From: Blepharisma japonicum
Taxonomy: Eukaryota; Ciliophora; Heterotrichea; Heterotrichida; Blepharismidae
Assembly: GCA_949751835.1 (NCBI GenBank)
Contig: CATKHK010000004.1
Coordinates: 310,001-374,000, forward strand
Reading direction: 5' to 3'
Length of the DNA stretch: 64,000 nt
Shown here in pieces: positions 32,754-45,715 of the stretch. Within the stretch, counting starts at the first letter, position 1; every line of letters begins with the position of its first letter. The translations under genes and the position numbers were made by a program. The notes under the pieces were generated by a model, which did not search any database, had not been told where the DNA came from, and saw only the letters and a list, made by a program, of their open reading frames with translations.

Positions 32754-33901
32754 GAAAGCATAGAAAAACTAAAATATATTCAGAAGTTCATGATGATTCA
32801 AAAAAATCTCTCTTTAAATTCATTTTGAAGCTAAAATCAGAACTTAATGATTTTAAATACAAAATAATTCATGAAGAATTATCATTAATCAAGCAAATTC
32901 AAAAAGTATCAGAAAATGCAATAAAAGAACTGAAAGTTTTTGATAAAATTTTAAACGAAGCTATATCAGTGATTTGAAAAACTACACAAATAAATAATTT
33001 GCAGAAGTTGACTCTTATTGAATCTTTATTAAAATTGTCTGCAACAGAACTTAAAGAAAGAAATCCATTGTCATCACCGAATTTGCAAATAAAATCTATT
33101 GATCCTAAGCTTATTATTAATTTATTTGAAATAGATCCTCCTGAACAGATTCCTACTGACAAGCCTAAATCGCATGTTCTAAAATATATATGAAATGCTT
33201 CACATTCTGAGCTAAAAACTTTTAATGCAATGAATTCAAAATTATATAAATCTAATTTGCCAAAAATCAAAGATTTCAGCATTTATAAAGTTAAATGCTT
33301 GCTTCCAGGTGGAAATTTATTTTTAGCTTCTGATTGAGGGGACTCAATAATTATTAGTCCTCAAAATCATATCAAAATCTTGCCTAAATATCAAAAGAGT
33401 GCATCATCATGCTCAGCTTATTTAGATGGAAATATTTATCTATTTGGTGGATCAAGAAATATTTCTGCAAAATTCAACACATATATAAGCCAGTGAAGTT
33501 CACTTCTCAAGTTACCAATAAACTTAGAGCAAACGACATATTGCGGCATATGAAATCATTGCATATTACTAACTGCATATAATACTAATGAAATTGTTTA
33601 TTACGATGTTATCATTGACACATATTCAGAGATTTCATCGCTAAAATTATTATCGAGAACTATTAAACCAGTTTTTGTGGGAAATAAAAATATTTTTTTA
33701 CTTGAATTTTCAAGGAGTATATATGAAAGTAGTGATTTACACAAATGAAATAAAATTGGAGCATGCCCAGCTACAGGAGGTGTCTTACCAATTAGTAACT
33801 GCACAATTAAATGGAACAAAAAGGTTTATTATATTTATACTAGTGAAATTTATGCATTTAATTTGAGTAAAAAGAGAATTGAAAAAGTAATGGCTATTTA
33901 A
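32633..33901 (+). CDS. Zinc/coiled-coil/kelch-like family protein, copy D
   Basis: 422 residues from ATG 32633 to TAA 33899-33901, crossing several TGA=Trp codons (SVIWKTT, KYIWNAS, SDWGDS, SQWSSL, GIWNHC, HKWNKI). Complete family layout: CFVASCAEKPQFFCTCK and FMCTHHLQNHKVLVGKH zinc module, coiled coil, KCLLPGGNLFLAS, propeller strands (IYLFGGSRNISAKF), and the C-terminal IYTSEIYAFNLSKKRIEKV. Its promoter and leader overlap the coding end of copy C. It stands ~1.3 kb before the giant surface protein gene. Confidence 0.7.
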
Positions 33902-35196
33902 AAATTAAGAGAGAAAAAAAACTATAGAGATAATAATACTCTTTCTTAATTTACTAATGATAACATAAATAAATTATCTAAAAAAAGATTCATTTAAATA
34001 GCAACTTAAATCTCATAGATAATTGAGACAGTAACATCTTTGAAAGTAAGAGAGAATATGATAAAAAAGCTTGCCAATAATATGCTTGAAAGACGCTTTG
34101 ATTAACGCAGAAGGTATTAGAGACTATTTTTTAAGTAATATATTGGCTATTGAGGTTATAGATTTTAATGCTCAAGCACTTTATTTGACGAAATTATAAA
34201 AATGATCAATATCTTTCTCTATATATGATTTTAATTTATCCTATAGCTTAAATAATTATAATCTCCTATTTTAAACTAATTACCATGGATAAACATTGAA
34301 TACGAAATTGTATACTATACCAAAAAAAGATAAACAGTTGGGAATGCATGGTTTTAAAGAGTTTTTATATTGAATTTTTCTGGCTCTCCTTCCTATAGTA
34401 GTAAAATTTGAATTTAAGATGGCTTCTTGTGGAGTAGCTAAGGTATTTATTCATTGCCATTTTATATTAAACATGGTTAAAATGCAATTTAAAAATAATT
34501 ATAATTCTGTTTTATAATTTTATTTATTGTCTAAGAAATCAAGCTATAGCTTTAATTGATCAAATTAATTATATAATGTGCTTCTTATCAACTTCTAATT
34601 CGAAACTTTATGGATACAGAAAATTTCCTTTTTTGGGTCTTATGATTATCTCATACAGAAACTAAACACTAAATTATATATCGAGGTTTATTTTATAACC
34701 CTTTGAAATCACTTCCTTGAATTTAATTATTTCAAAAAATTATGTTTTTATGAATTTTTTAAAAGCAAATTACTATTGTATTAATTTATAAATTAAATTA
34801 AATTTTTCTTTGCAAGCATAAGTAAATTGTTTTTTTGCAATCCAAAAGCATTTTGCTTTTATTGCAAAATTTAGATAGAGCAAACAAAGCTTGCTCACTT
34901 TTAAAGGGAAAGGAGTTGCTCATTTATAGCGCTTTTAACCTAAGGGTACTGCATTTCATATTAACAGTGGTATATATAAGCAGAAAATTATGTAAATGCG
35001 ATTTATTATTGAAAGCTGCTATTTTGCAAATCATTTTTAAATATTTTTAATGCAGATTTAAAAGTTTGGCAGCATTGATATAAATTTTTCAATTATTATT
35101 AATAATTTGTTTTTTATCTCTTTAAATAATTTTGAATTTTGTTTATGATAATTCTTTTTATTTTAATTATTTTAATTTCTGTTTTATTTAATCCAA
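33902..35196. other. AT-rich 1.3-kb spacer
   Basis: No gene I can support. Scattered short frames have no coding character; the longest, near 34835, has no ATG and no family features. This is the upstream region of the giant surface protein gene and is the longest spacer before a large gene in the window. Confidence 0.45.
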
Positions 35197-38100
35197 ATGA
35201 AAATCCTTTTAGCTCTTCAAGCTCTAATCGGACTCGCAGGCTGCATTTCAATAGGGGTTAAAGATTCTACTCTTGATCCTGGCAGAATTTTATGACCAAA
35301 AGAAACTTGGGTAAGCAGCCCAATTCAAGTCTCTCAAACTAATGCAGGATCAAGTGTTATTTTAACTTTTACTTTTAGACCTAGCACTACTCTCTCCAAT
35401 GGCATCTTAGAAGTAGATCTTCCATCTGGCTTATCTGGAGGTCCTTTTTATCTTTCAGGAAACTTCGTGCAGAACCAAGACCAATCTCTCAGCACGACTT
35501 CAATAACTTTACCATCATCTCCTAATGTTTACGGGCCTTTTGCACTTATAACCAGATCATCATCTACAGGACAAATTTATGATGCAAATTACATTTTTGG
35601 CTGCCTGGCCACTACAAGTTCTGTCCCTACTTCATCAACACTAATTGTAACGAATTCTGTGGCAAGTCCAATTGTTGGGACAACTGATATCTTATATTTT
35701 GGATTTAGCATAATCCAAAGCTTATGAAAATATGATATCATTGAAATTGTCCCTCCTTCAACATTTACGCCTTCTTTATCAGTTTCCTGTGCTTCTGTGA
35801 CAGTGACCGGAACAACTAATCTTCTATATGGACCTGCAAAAGACTATAATTTGCCTTGTGCTTTAGCAGCTCAAAGCAGCTCTACAACAGGCCCTCAAAC
35901 AGTATCATCAAGCTCAAACAGCGTTTATATATATGGACTTTCTCAAGACGTTTACTTATCATCAAGTATTTTATCAATCAAGCTTAGCGTATCTACTTTT
36001 ACATACCCTGGCTATCAGCAACCATCAAGCTCAAACACTTGGAAGTTAAAGATTTGGAGATGGGGAACTTCCACCTTAATGGCAAGCTATATTGCCCCGA
36101 GCGGTCCAACAACTCCTACATATGGCTCAATTACAGCTTCATGAAGCCCTGTGAGCGGAATTTCAGCAACTGATGTTGTATCAGGAATGACGATTTTTAC
36201 AAAAGTGACATTTACAACTACTCATGATATTCCTGCAGGTGGAACCGCTGTTATTGTTTTCTCAAATGTGGATATTTCAGGAAAATGGTGGGCAGAGCTT
36301 GATAACTCAGTAGGCTCAGGAAGCCAATGCTATATAACACCTGCTATATCTGGGGCTTCTTGCACTGTTAATAGCAGCACTCAAGTAACTCTTAATTTTG
36401 CAAATGTTAAAAAAAGTGGGGGAATAACGATTGCCTTATTGGTTACTTTTAGCTCGGGCCCTAAAATTGCATCGATTACTACTAGTAATGGATCATATAA
36501 TATTGATTATTCTGCTAATTTGCCTTCTTGGACTTTTAGCAGTGCCAATTTAGCTTATAATTATTATAAATTCCATGCAATGGGAGACGCTTCAGATACA
36601 ACCAATACAAAGTACCCAGCTTTGGCCAATTCTGGGACATACTCAACTGGTTTTTTATATGGAGCTGACGCTACTCATGACTTATTCTGGGCATTTAAGC
36701 CAGCTGCTACATGAACTACTTCGACAGCTTTAACAATTACTCTTCAAATGTCTACTTCAGCACTCTCATTAACTCAGCCTTATATAGGCTCAGGATTTTC
36801 TGCATATGAATTAAATAGTGCTCTTTCTGGTAGCGCCACAGCTTTATCTGGGTCTTCACTTAAAGGCACTTATACAGTTTCAGGGAGTACCATAACTGTA
36901 GCCTTTACAACAGCTCCAACAGCATCTTATTATTTTATTTTTGCGTTTGGAGGAGGAATGACTGCATTGCCTTATGTTTCTTCGAATTTAGGGACGTTCT
37001 ATGAATGCTATGCAACGTCAACTACAGGCAGTTCTAAAGAAATTGGTAGCTCAGTTTATTCAGTACTCACTAAAGACTATGCAGGATCTGGGATCTATGC
37101 TAAGCCACTATGCAAGGACAATAATGCACCTGGCATTCCTCTTTTAAGTGTTTTTACAGGTAAAATAATGACTATTGATTTTGGGTCTGCCAGCTATGTT
37201 TTGGAGATCCAGATTGCTAATGGAGGAGATCTTGGGACTGGCTTAAACGCAGGAGACTCTATTCCTCTGCAATCATCAGCTGGAACATCTGTATCTGCAA
37301 CATTATACTCGATTTCAAATCCAACCACAATCAGAATTACAGGCCTAGGGAGTGTAACCACCTCGACCACCATCAATACATTTTTGGCAATGGGAGTGAT
37401 TTCTGGGGCAACCACCTTTGACAGCACTTCTTATCTTTACTATACCACTTCTTCAGATTCCAGTCTCAAAAATGCACTTTATATGAGCAAAATTACCCAA
37501 ATAACGTCTATGACTTCTGGAACAACTGCATTGACTTCTGGGTCACAAACAAGCAGCTGGGGAATCTCAAGCTCATCTAGCTTAGCTATTACAGCAAAAG
37601 CAGCATCTTCGACTACTTCAAATACATATATTGGGATTGGGCTACCTGTAGGATTTACTTTATCCTCACCTTCAATTTCAGTGGCAAGTGCTATGCCAAC
37701 GTTAACTTATTATGCTTCTAATAGCAATGGATATTCAAAAGGTGGGTTTATAGTTGGAATAAGCACAAGCTCTACCTTTGCATTTACAAGCGGCACAAAT
37801 GTAGCGATGTCTGTTGCAGGAGTTGTGGCGCCTGCATATGCTGGGTCATCTCCTTCTTCAAATACTGTTTATTTCAACTTGTTTGCGGTGACTTCTGCAG
37901 GAGTTGGTGGATCTTGCTCTATATCTGATGCTACCCATCTCTCTGGTGTAGTCAATTTGGGATCAATAGGAACTGTTACTTGCACCCCTTCTGCTACATA
38001 TGCAGCTGGTCCAGACTCTGTAAGTATCTCAATGGCACTTTCGTTGGTAACTGCAAATCCTATCCCTGCCGGTGGAAAAATCATTCTTATATTAAGCTCA

Positions 38101-41100
38101 TCTTGGTCATATTATTCATCAACTTGTACAGCTTCAGGACTTTCTGATATGGACTCAACAAATAAAGTGACCTGCAGCATTGCATCATCTATGCTCACAA
38201 TAACTAAATTTGCTGCAATTCCAGCTGGCACTATAAATATCGTAATTCCACAAGTCCTTCCTCCATTATCAGCTGGAAATTACCAATGTTTCACAACAGT
38301 TTTAACCCAAGACTCAAAAAGCAATTATATCGATACAGGGACGGGCTTAACCCAAAATATAGTTTTAACTGCTTCAGGAGCTGCTGGAAGCTCATCAAGT
38401 ATAACAGCTGCTGCATATCCTAACTTCGCGGGAGCTGCAGGAGTTGATATTTCTTTGACTTTTTCACTCACAAAGGCACTTCCAGCTGGTAGTCTTATTG
38501 ATATTAATCCAGGATTTGCTTCATGGTCTCGTACAACTGGAGACATCAAAGACTACTGTTGGGCAAGTATTGACTATAAGTCATGCGCAATAATTTCTAA
38601 CTCAAAACTAGAAATTACAACCACTAAAGATTTGGCAGCAGGCATAAGTGTTCAAATTTACCTGGACGCTGCATTAAGTTTGCCTTCAACAGTAGGAGCG
38701 ACAAGTTCTGGCTGGCAAATAACCACGTCTTGGCAAAGCACAACTATTACAAGTGATGCGAACCCAGGAACTTCGTTTACAGTTAATGCAGGAGTTAGCA
38801 CACTTATTGCGATTTCTTCAATAAGCATTAGTGACATAACGAATGCAGCTGAAGCTGCCACTTATGTGTTTTCATTTTCTAGTGCTGCAGATGTGGCTAG
38901 CGGAGATTACTTTGTGATACAATTTCCTAGAAATTTTGATCCATATATTGGAGATGCAATTAATGCATATTCTGATTGCTTGCCGAATACTTGGCTGTTG
39001 AGCTGCAATTCCACTGCTCTTGGAAGTGTTTCCTGTGCTACTGACCACTGGTATCTCCTTATAAATGGAATTTCTAAGACATCAGCTGCTTCTGCTACCC
39101 TTGATCTTACAGTTCAAGGTGTAAGAAATCCAGCAGCTGGCCCAACTGGGTATTTCAATATATACCATTATGCTTCAGCAGGGACTGTAAAAGCTTATTT
39201 TACCTCAACAAAGAGTGTTACTACAACTTCAATTTCTCCAAGCTCAATAATTTTGAAAGACGTTCTATCAAGTTCCAGTCAACTTGTAATCTCATCAAAA
39301 TATACCTTTGATTTCTACGTTGCTTCAGCTACTTATACAAATGATACCAAGTTTGTGATCACTTTCCCTGAGCAATTTAATTTGCAATTATACATTGGAA
39401 CCTCTACAGCTTGCTCTACTTCTTATTATGATGAGTCTAATAGTGCAGGAACTGACTATACTAAAGCTTTATCATGGATTAATGCTACATCTTGTGCAGT
39501 AAGCGGACAGCAGGTTATCCTTACAATTCCTAGTGGCACTAGTCAAGCCTTTGCCAGCACTTCAAGAGTTCAAATTTCTTTATCTTCAATTAATAACCCT
39601 CAATGGGGAATAGATAGATCAGACGCAGGATGGGATAATATTTTTACTTCGACTTATGGGAACTATAATTATTGGACTAGTAGATTTGTTGTTTCAGCTA
39701 TCAGTGCAACCAGCACAGCAATTTCTGCTAAAAGCTATGGAATTCTGAATTCAGCTTATCTAGGGTACTCTTTAAGTACCATCTCAGCCATAATCGGTTC
39801 TTATGATCCAGCAAGTAAAAATGGGAAAATTCAAGTTGCTCCTGGAACCCAAACTAGTGATATTACAATTACTTTGGATGACAACTGGCCACTAAAGTCT
39901 AGATCACTTAAGCTGACTCCTACTACAAATACTAATTATCCAGACAGTGGGAAATTGAAATATACTTCAGCTCATTATAATTGGATGATTTACCAAATGT
40001 GCTCAAGTTTGAATTTCAGAGTTTCAGCACTTACTGGGACAGCTGTAGGGATTTATTATATTGATTGGGCAGTAAATGAAACCCCACAGACTGGATTATC
40101 TAATCAATATAGCACTCCATTAAGTATTATGGTCGAAGTTTGCACACTTTCAGCAGCAAAAATTACGATTGCTGATATTCCTAGTTTAATTATTGGAGCC
40201 CAAAGCATCCCAATCGCAGTTACCCTTTCAAATTCTCCAGCATCTGATTTGACCATAACCCCTTCATTTGGATCATCTACATCTTTAATTGTGATAACCC
40301 CCGCATCTCTTGCATTTAAGCCTGATATCAACGTCTTATACTTCCAACTAACTGTCTCCAGCTCTTATACAAGTGCTTCTCCGACCCTTTCTTTCACTCT
40401 CACAGGCACTGATGTAGCATCTTTTACCCAACCCACATCTAAAACTGTTAGTGTTTCTACAACATCAAGCTCATCAATTTCGGCAATTGTCACTTTGTCA
40501 TCAGCAGTAAAAAGTGGCACTGAAGCAGTGATAACAGCCACTTGCCCTCAAAACATTGTGCTATACTGAAGTCTTTCCTGCAAAGGATCTGTAATCCCAT
40601 CATTTTCTGAAATCGTAGATGTGACTGCAGATCTTGTTACAAGAGCCTCAGAAACTTATTATATTCAAGAGCAATTAGACATTGATTATGAGTCTACTGA
40701 GACTGCTCCTGACTATAATAAAGGAGACACTGACATCCAGTCCTTTTTCAGAAGAAAGCATAAAGAGCATTGCGCGACTCCATGGACTTCTTCTCAAGTT
40801 CTTTATGCAGGGCAAGCTGCTACTATTGATTTGAATTGGCTAATGGGAGCTACAGATTATACATTTACAGCTTATGCTGCTAATGAAGTTGTTAATAGCA
40901 CAACTCCTGTAACAAATAACTTCACAACAGCTCCTCTTCCTACACTTATGACCTATACTGTTACATTTGCAGGGAGTGTGGCACAAAGCAGTGGCTTTAA
41001 CATTAAATCGACAATTGCTAAAAATATGGGAATTAACCCTGCGTGGCTGACTGGACAAGTTTATATATCAAGCTCAAGTAGGATGCTGATTGACTCCATC

Positions 41101-41694
41101 GGGAGATCAGCCTTTACTTATAATGTTCTTTATGATCGAAGTAAACCATATTATTCTCCAACAAACATTATAGCGAATATTGATGAAATTCAGCTGACTT
41201 CAGATTTATATAAACTTGTAGGAGTTTCTCCCACTTTGTCATCAGGCAGCGTGACTACTGAGACTATTCCAAGTTGGGTTGCAACTCCAGTAAATGGAAC
41301 TGTAGGAGAAACGTCAGCTGTATTTACAGCAACCTCTACCCAAGATGGACTTATTTGCGTTTCTTGCACAGAGAGCGTGATTTCAGATAAAAATGTTTAT
41401 GCTTGGCAGGTTGTAGATGGATTGGATGGTAACTCTTTAGAGGCTTATGCAGACTGTGAAAATAGCACAGCAACTGTAAATACGACATTAACAGTTTCGG
41501 GGTTGACCGAAGGAACAATTTATTATTGCTATTTTACTGCATGTAATAGCTACCCACTATGGCCAAGCTGTATTGATTATACTTCTACAACTCCTTTGGT
41601 ATCAGTGACAATTAATACAACAATTCCGGTGAGTGATGATAGTGGTGCGATGATATTAAATATTGCCGCTGGACTTTTATTTTTCTTTAATTAG
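35197..41694 (+). CDS. Giant secreted, probably GPI-anchored surface protein
   Basis: 2165 residues in one intronless frame, with TGA=Trp codons (for example ILWPKETW). It starts with a signal peptide (MKILLALQALIGLAGCISIG) and ends in a short hydrophobic tail after a small-residue stretch (SDDSGAMILNIAAGLLFFFN), a typical GPI-attachment signal. The body is extremely rich in Ser, Thr, Ala and Gly, with repeated beta-type modules carrying motifs such as IPAGGxxxI and LPAGSLIDI, FAAIPAGTINIVIP, and spaced cysteines. The DNA is richer in G+C than its surroundings. I infer a large adhesin- or surface-antigen-like coat protein; ciliate immobilisation antigens share the signal/GPI plan but are usually more cysteine-rich. 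A broken paralogue lies at 28090. Confidence 0.75.
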
Positions 41695-41849
41695 TTATTT
41701 TAATTACTTCTGAATTAATTTTTTATTCCTTATTTCTTTATATTAATTCAAATTCATATAATTATTAAGATTTCCCAAAACAGTTATTGATTTTAGCATG
41801 TGCTTATATGGCAGACTGTTATTTTTTCAAATCTAAATTCCTTCAAGCT

Positions 41850-42330
41850 GAAGAGTAAATTCCATCATAATTTGTAAATAAACTTTAAGATTGCATGTAA
41901 GCTCAGTTGAGATAATAGGAGCATTATGGGCTAAGATCTGCAATAAACTTCATGATCTGTATTCTAAATATAAATTGAGAAAAATCAATGAGGTATAGCA
42001 CTAGCGCAATATAGATTGGCTTTATAGCCCTTTTGGCATTTCAGCAAGAGGTTATATTAATTGAGATTAGCAAAAATGCTAAATCAAGCTAATTTTTTAA
42101 CTGCTAGCATGCGGTTAAACTTCTCCCACAATTTCATCGAAATCTAAAACTTAAAGGATCCTCTGAGAGTGATCCCTATTGCATACTCATTGTCAACAAA
42201 AAATGCTATGAAGATTAAACTTGGTAAATTTATTTTCAAAATTTCATGATAAGAGTCTGTGGCTGTATCATAATAAATTATTTGATTTGTAAACATATAA
42301 TATAACAAATATGTACCCCGAAAGCAGGTG
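41850..42330 (-). pseudogene. Relic of the zinc/kelch-like family (3' part)
   Basis: The plus strand here parallels 42649-42925 in copy F: aataataggagcattatggg vs aataataggagcattgccag, attgagaaaaatcaatgagg vs attgagaaaaatcaattaag, and tatcataataaattatttg vs tatcataataaattatttt, in the same order. Stops and lost segments break the frame. It is the 3' end of a further, dead minus-strand copy. 41695-41849 and 42331-42569 hold nothing recognisable. Confidence 0.6.
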
Positions 42331-42569
42331 TGGCTTCTAGATATCTCCTCTCCTCTCTCTGTAAATCCCTGACAATTTCATTTGAAATGAAAAATAAAAA
42401 TAAAATGACAAGTCATCATAGTTGATTTGGTATATCAAATTGAATTTTGGCAATTTAATAGAAATTAAACAGTCAGGATTTGCGATTTGGGAAGTCAAGA
42501 TTGAGCCATAACCTTGCATGCAGTACTGGATTATCTCTGAGTATAAAACTCTAAACTAATACAAATGGA

Positions 42570-43403
42570 TTATAAATGCTTAGGATGCATAATTATTGGG
42601 AGATTTATTAGCTTTTTAATTTTCTTTTTCATTAGGTTGAATGAATAAATTGCATAATAATTAGCAAAATAAACTTTTTGATTGTAAATAAGTGGAGTGG
42701 AAATAATAGGAGCATTGCCAGCCAAGATTGAGCATTCAGCGACAATGCTTCACGTTCCAAGATAATCTGTACTTTTATATATATATTGAGAAAAATCAAT
42801 TAAGTAAACAGTCTCGTTTATCACAAAAAATGATTTTGCCCTTATCTTTTTTAAATTCGGCAATAAATTTACGTTATAAGAATCGATAATAGTATCATAA
42901 TAAATTATTTTATTTGTGATCATAGATACTAGCAAAATGTATTGTCTAAAAGCCGCTCCATAAGTATAACTTCCTAAACTTATAGGTAAAGTTGGAAGTG
43001 GAATTCATTTATTATCAGCAATATTAAATTTAGCTGAATTATTATAAGTTCCTCCTAGTAGATAGATTTGTCCGTCTTTATAGACTGCACATGCATCTAA
43101 ACTTTGTTCTGAGTGACGAGGTAGGGATTTTATATGATATTCAGAATCAATTATTATAGTCTCAAGGCCATTATTATAGAACAAGCTACCATCAGGGAGT
43201 AAACATTTTGCTCCATGCTTGTCAAGCACCTGACCTGCTGGCAAGCTTATATTTTCTACTTGTGAGTTTTTCGCATCAAAAATGCTCAAAGTATTATAGT
43301 TTCATATGTATTTCATTGTGTGGATAGATTTATCTATATCGGAAGCATCTATTAATTCAGCTGAGCAATTTTCCATAAGGCAGCTATTTAACTCTCCAGA
43401 CAT
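42570..43403 (-). CDS. Kelch-like family protein, copy F, zinc and coiled-coil parts deleted
   Basis: 277 residues from ATG 43403 to TAA 42570, with TGA=Trp. The N-terminus MSGELNSCLMENCSAELI matches the first zinc residues of copy E (CYLKDCSAEPI), and then jumps to DASDIDKSIHTMKYIWN, which matches copy E just before its propeller (SERILKYIWSCSS). The zinc module and the whole coiled coil (about 150 residues) are gone, while the frame is kept and the propeller is intact (AKCLLPDGSLFYNN, IYLLGGTYNNSAKFNI, FANYYAIYSFNL). So copy F encodes a nearly free-standing propeller. It could be a working dominant form or an early pseudogene. Confidence 0.65.
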
Positions 43404-43699
43404 TTTAATTTATCTTAAATTGCTTTTGAAAGCACTTTTTATTAGTATTATTTTGACTTCTATCGAATCTGCAGCCATGCTGATTAATTTTGACAGACCA
43501 AAACATAGGGGTAATACTTACTAAAAAATGTTCTGGTCAGACTAGAATTTAATTATCATGGCTAACTATTTCTCAAGCATTCTAAGCTGCTCTTGTACAG
43601 TTTTTGACTTTGGAGATCAAATCTCGAGATTTCATAGGTGATATGATGGTCGGTTCAGCCAAGTCAACCCCTAGTCGAGATCATTGAAGACAGCATATG

Positions 43700-43900
43700 A
43701 TTAAAGGAAAATCAAAAAATAAGAAGTTATATATTTTTTTATCTAAATCAAATAAATAAATTTCATGATTATTAGCAAAATAATTTTTTTTTAATTGGAG
43801 AACATATAATAATTACTTTATCTGACAGCTTTGAACAGTCTGTTAGAACCAAGTTGAATATTGTTTTATAAAATCCAATTGATTGTCAATGCTCACTTTC
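43700..43900 (-). pseudogene. Short relic of the kelch-like family
   Basis: From about 43730 the plus strand parallels the 3' end of copy E at 44150-44240: atctaaatcaaataaataaatttcat then attagcaaaataa and ttggagaaca, matching aagtcaaataaataaattccataat, ttcacaaaataaa and attggagtagaa. Only ~150-200 bases survive. The rest of 43404-44125 is AT-rich with nothing else seen. Confidence 0.45.
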
Positions 43901-44125
43901 AAAATTCTACAAGATATCATGCTCTGACAATCTGCAGAGTGAATGGTTAAGTGGAATTGATTATAAATTAGCTTCCATATGGCTGATTAAGATTAAGTCT
44001 GAGAGATCTCTATTGATGATCAATTATTTATCATCTGAATTTAAAGATGCACTTATTGGAAAAAAATAGAGCAAATTAAAAAAATGAAACAATAATTCCT
44101 AATATAAATAAAACTTATTAGAATT

Positions 44126-45415
44126 TTAAGCTAGAGTACTTATTTTTTCAATCTTCTTTTTCTTTAAGTCAAATAAATAAATTCCATAATAGTTCACAAA
44201 ATAAATTTTTTGATTATAAATAATTGGAGTAGAAATAATAGGAGCGTTTCCTGCTAAGATTGAACAACTTCCAATATTATCCCATGTTGCAAGACTATCT
44301 GTACTTCTAAAAATAAATTGAGAAAATTCAATTAAGTAAACATTTTCATTGTTCACAAAAAACGCCTTGGAAGTTGAGCTTGATAATGTCGGAGTTAAAA
44401 TTTGACTAAAAGAGTCTATTTTTATATCATAATAAAGTATTTGGTCTGAGCACATAGACCCTAACAGAATATTATTTTTAAAAATAACACCAAAAGTATA
44501 ACTTCCTAGACTAAGAGGCGTATTTATAAGAGGAGTTCATCTGTTCTTTGCCAAATTAAATTTAGCTGAAGTATTGTACGTTCCTCCAATTAAATATATA
44601 TCTCCATCTTTATAAATTGCACAGGCGTTTATATTTTGCTGTGAAAAGCTTGGCAATATTTTTACCTGATATTTAGGATTGATAATAACAGTCATTGGGC
44701 CATTATCGTAAAATAAGCTTCCATCAGGAAGTAAGCACTTTGCTCCATATTGGTCAAAATAATCACCTTTTGGATGCTCCAAACTTATTTTCTCTTCTTT
44801 TAATGTTTTTGCGTCAAAAACACTTAAGGTAGTGCTTGAGCAGCTCCATATATATTTTAATATACGTTCAGAGTAATCTGTCTCGACATTTTGGTCAGTA
44901 ATATCTTCTAAATCGAATAACTGTCAGATATCATCAGAATTAATATGATTTATGTGTATTTCTGGAGATTTAATAGCTTGAATTTTATTCAAGTCTTTTT
45001 GAGGCAATTTTAGTAATGCCTCAATAAAGGTTACTTCCTTAGAGATGTCTATTTCTCTAAGAGTGAGTGCTTTTGATATATAATCATTAAATTTTTGATC
45101 TTGAGCTTTTAGGCTCTTTAATGTTTTTTGAGTAACTTCATGGATCTCTTTTATCAAGGACAATTCTTCTTGAATTATTATTGATTTATAGTGTTTTAGG
45201 TCAGATTTTAGTTTGTAAAGCTGCTTTAGAGTTGCTTTTCTTACTTCTTCATGAATTTCTATGTAAATCTTGCTATAATGATGTTTTCCTTCTAATTCAC
45301 AATGACGAATCGCATGACTATTACAAATAAAAACTGGTTCGTTTCCACAATTGCAAACAACTATTGGTTCAGCTGAACAATCCTTAAGATAACAATGTTT
45401 TTGCTTATCAGACAT
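44126..45415 (-). CDS. Zinc/coiled-coil/kelch-like family protein, copy E
   Basis: 429 residues from ATG 45415 to a stop at 44126, with TGA=Trp (DDIWQLF, KYIWSCS, NRWTPL-type positions). The most regular member: zinc module CYLKDCSAEPIVVCNCGNEP, FICNSHAIRHCELEGKHHYS (Cys and His spaced as in a B-box), coiled coil from ~50 to ~150, then AKCLLPDGSLFYDN and propeller strands DIYLIGGTYNTSAKFNL, ILLGSMCSDQILYYDIKI, FVNYYGIYLFDLKKKKIEKI. The minus-strand members E, F and G form a group opposite in direction to A-D. Confidence 0.7.
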
Positions 45416-45715
45416 TTTAATAATTTCAAAGTTATTTTAGGCACTACTATATTTGGTTAGCAAAATAGCATGAAAATTTTAAATTATATTTTTATTTAAT
45501 GAATAGTCTCTCACTAAATAGTAAGTAGCTATTTGAATATATATCTTTTTATCAATTAATGTCTAAAATAAAATTTAACGCAGCCTTTGAAACTTCAGGA
45601 CTGATGAAAGGAATAATTCTGATTGTTATTTGTAGCCAAAAAGTTAAGAGAAGAAAGCTATTTGCATGTAGCGTGCCAGGATTAGTCTGACTATTTATTT
45701 CTCAATTATTACTAA

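Noticed and set aside
34835-35050. 71-codon plus-strand frame before the surface protein
   Set aside because: No ATG start, no family similarity, and AT-rich chance codons.
37194-38861. Several minus-strand frames inside the giant surface protein gene
   Set aside because: Open only because the sense codons are rich in Ser/Thr/Ala; no family features.
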